Below, one piece after another: positions 15,781 to 17,002 of a DNA stretch of 17,002 nucleotides. Origin of the DNA: Bacillota bacterium (GTDB lineage: Bacteria; Bacillota; Clostridia; Clostridiales; Clostridiaceae); the NCBI GenBank assembly GCA_023440105.1, contig JAEXSY010000524.1:1-17002 (forward strand), given 5' to 3'. The notes below the pieces were generated by a model, which was not told the DNA's origin, made no database searches, and was given only the letters and a program-made list of their open reading frames with translations. Each line of letters starts with the position of its first letter. Within the stretch, counting starts at the first letter, position 1. The position numbers and the translations under genes were made by a program.

Positions 15781-16503
15781 TTATTTAAAACTCCAGTTAA
15801 TGTTATCACCAGTTATTACAACACTATCTACTCCAGAGAAGGCAGATATAGATTGATTTCCTTCACTCATCTGAACTGTCTCCATCTCTATTAATAAGGA
15901 GTAATTAATCTTTTGGTGTTCATTCCCTGCTTGTCCACTAAAGCTTATGGACTTAAGTATCAATGGTGTTTCTTCAGCAATATTGAATATATGCTTATAG
16001 TAATAGTATCCATCCTGTTCATTGTACTTCCAGTTATCTCCCTCTCCTTTATAACTAAAGGAAGGACCGTTCCAGTTTTCTATTATTATAGGACCATCAT
16101 TTCCTGCTGGCACCTTGTCTAAGGAGTTGTGGATTGGTTTAAATTTCTCTTCTTGAGCAAACCACTGCTCTACCTCTGGTGTTAGCTTAATCCTAAGCAT
16201 TGAATCATAATCACCAGTATTTTTAAACTTTACTTCCTTCTTGTTAGTATCTCCTGGCTTAAAAGCATTATCTACTAATACCACATTTGGATTCTCAGAA
16301 TTGCTCTTACGATACACTGTAAAATCCACTTCGTTATTTACTCTTTCTAGGATAACTCCATCATAATTCTTATCTCCAGTAGTGAATAGATTAGTTACAT
16401 CTGCTTCTGCTGTAAGCCATGCATAGCTTCCTGCCAGCGCTGCCACTGCAGCAGCCATAACTACTGCAACCAAAGCGACCTTTTGTCCTTTTCTCTTAAT
16501 CAT
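15781..16503 (-). CDS. SipW-dependent secreted matrix-like protein (BsaA/TasA-related), copy 2
   Basis: A 240-residue exported protein with the clearest family features. The signal is MIKRKGQK, then an Ala/Val-rich core, then SYAWLTAEADVTNLFTTG, which has the SipW-dependent form. FKPGDTNKKEVKFKNTGDYD lies near 82-101 and matches the TasA KPGD...NNG block. QDGYYYYKHIF (about 164-174), an alternating hydrophobic strand, MSEGNQSISAF after EMETVQ, and the closing GDNINWSFK follow. There are no cysteines and no sortase signal, so it should be secreted, not anchored. The ATG has AAAGGAGAA 6 nt upstream. It sits about 30 bp from the next gene upstream and 53 bp from the one downstream, so it is in an operon. 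Closest analogues I can name are BsaA (Clostridium perfringens) and TasA/CalY (Bacillus). Confidence 0.85.
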   Translation of the reverse strand: MIKRKGQKVALVAVVMAAAVAALAGSYAWLTAEADVTNLFTTGDKNYDGVILERVNNEVDFTVYRKSNSENPNVVLVDNAFKPGDTNKKEVKFKNTGDYDSMLRIKLTPEVEQWFAQEEKFKPIHNSLDKVPAGNDGPIIIENWNGPSFSYKGEGDNWKYNEQDGYYYYKHIFNIAEETPLILKSISFSGQAGNEHQKINYSLLIEMETVQMSEGNQSISAFSGVDSVVITGDNINWSFK

Positions 16504-16533
16504 AATATTTCTCCTTTACTTTAATCTATTCTA

Positions 16534-17002
16534 TTAGAATCCCCAGGTAACTGAACCGTCTGCATTAACTACTGCAGAAACAACACCAAATTCATTTATT
16601 GCAGCTGCATTGTCATCACTAAGTTGTACTGTTTCTAGTTTTATATAGATATTTGCATTCATATTAACACCAGGTCCAGCAAAATTTTCATCAAATTTAA
16701 TCGCTTCAAGTATCTTATCAGTGCTAGTTCTAGCTACTAATACTTTTTTGTAGTAGTAATATCCATCTCCACCATCAACCCATTGATCATCTAATGCACC
16801 AGTTCCTACTAGTGATAAGCCTTCAGTTAATTCTGGATTAAACTGAATACGTACTAATTGATCATAGGTTCCTGTATTTTCAAAATGAACTTCCTTCTTT
16901 ATGGAATCTCCTGGCTTAAATTGATCTGGTACCACTAAATCCCATACATTTTCAGTATCGTCATACACTTTAGTTACATCATCTACAGCATCTTCATCAA
17001 AA
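16534..17002 (-). CDS. SipW-dependent secreted matrix-like protein (BsaA/TasA-related), copy 1, C-terminal part
   Basis: The N-terminus and any signal peptide lie beyond the right edge; about 156 residues are visible. The frame runs on through 17002 without a stop, so the real start is outside (a GTG at 16966-16968 is internal). Seen: FKPGDSIKKEVHFENTGTYDQ, DGGDGYYYYKKVLVA, IYIKLETVQLSDDNAAA and the closing NADGSVTWGF. Each block matches the two downstream paralogues, and the KPGD/NTG block is closest to copy 2. It is the most upstream gene of the operon in view; a sipW-type signal peptidase would be expected further upstream but cannot be confirmed. Confidence 0.82.
   Translation of the reverse strand, partial: FDEDAVDDVTKVYDDTENVWDLVVPDQFKPGDSIKKEVHFENTGTYDQLVRIQFNPELTEGLSLVGTGALDDQWVDGGDGYYYYKKVLVARTSTDKILEAIKFDENFAGPGVNMNANIYIKLETVQLSDDNAAAINEFGVVSAVVNADGSVTWGF

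Noticed and set aside
1..17002. CRISPR array, tRNA, rRNA, prophage genes or insertion-sequence transposase
   Set aside because: No regular repeat-spacer pattern, no cloverleaf or rRNA-like sequence, and no transposase or phage genes seen. The only mobile element is the group II intron.

Overview
The window looks like chromosomal DNA of a low-GC, anaerobic, endospore-forming Firmicute, most likely Clostridium or a close relative. The signs are a pyruvate:ferredoxin oxidoreductase, a clostridial-type alpha/beta small acid-soluble spore protein (SASP), strong AGGAGG-type ribosome binding sites and AT-rich intergenic DNA. Almost every gene lies on the minus strand; the SASP gene is the only clear plus-strand gene.

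Layout, left to right: (1) 1-655, the N-terminal third or less of nifJ (PFOR), preceded by about 590 bp of AT-rich non-coding DNA. (2) 1246-2319, murG, standing alone with its own promoter and terminator. (3) 2504-2692, the SASP gene, divergent from murG and convergent with recJ; one hairpin ends both transcripts. (4) 2727-7276, recJ, split by a 2,771-nt group II intron (4244-7014) that encodes a reverse transcriptase/maturase/HNH protein. Removing the intron restores the reading frame and rebuilds the DYDCDG motif of the DHH nuclease active site; the intron cuts through the codon of the motif's third aspartate. (5) 7295-8518, an M16-family zinc peptidase, and 8589-9140, a DJ-1/PfpI-family protein. 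(6) 9156-14045, a parE-parC (topoisomerase IV) pair. A near-consensus promoter lies upstream, followed almost at once by a terminator-like hairpin that may act as an attenuator. (7) 14349-17002, a cell-surface locus: a sortase-anchored acidic protein and three related secreted proteins, two of them with visible SipW-type signal peptides (the third is cut by the window edge). They resemble the TasA/CalY/BsaA biofilm-matrix group.

The parE-parC-pfpI-M16-recJ genes form one long minus-strand array with short gaps, except for a 70-bp gap with a terminator hairpin before the M16 gene. RecJ production should therefore depend on intron splicing. The surface locus appears to be a separate operon that starts beyond the right edge and ends at two tandem terminators near 14264-14343. 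Its likely job is an extracellular fibre or matrix: three subunit-like proteins plus one covalently wall-anchored partner. The dedicated signal peptidase and any sortase are not in the window.
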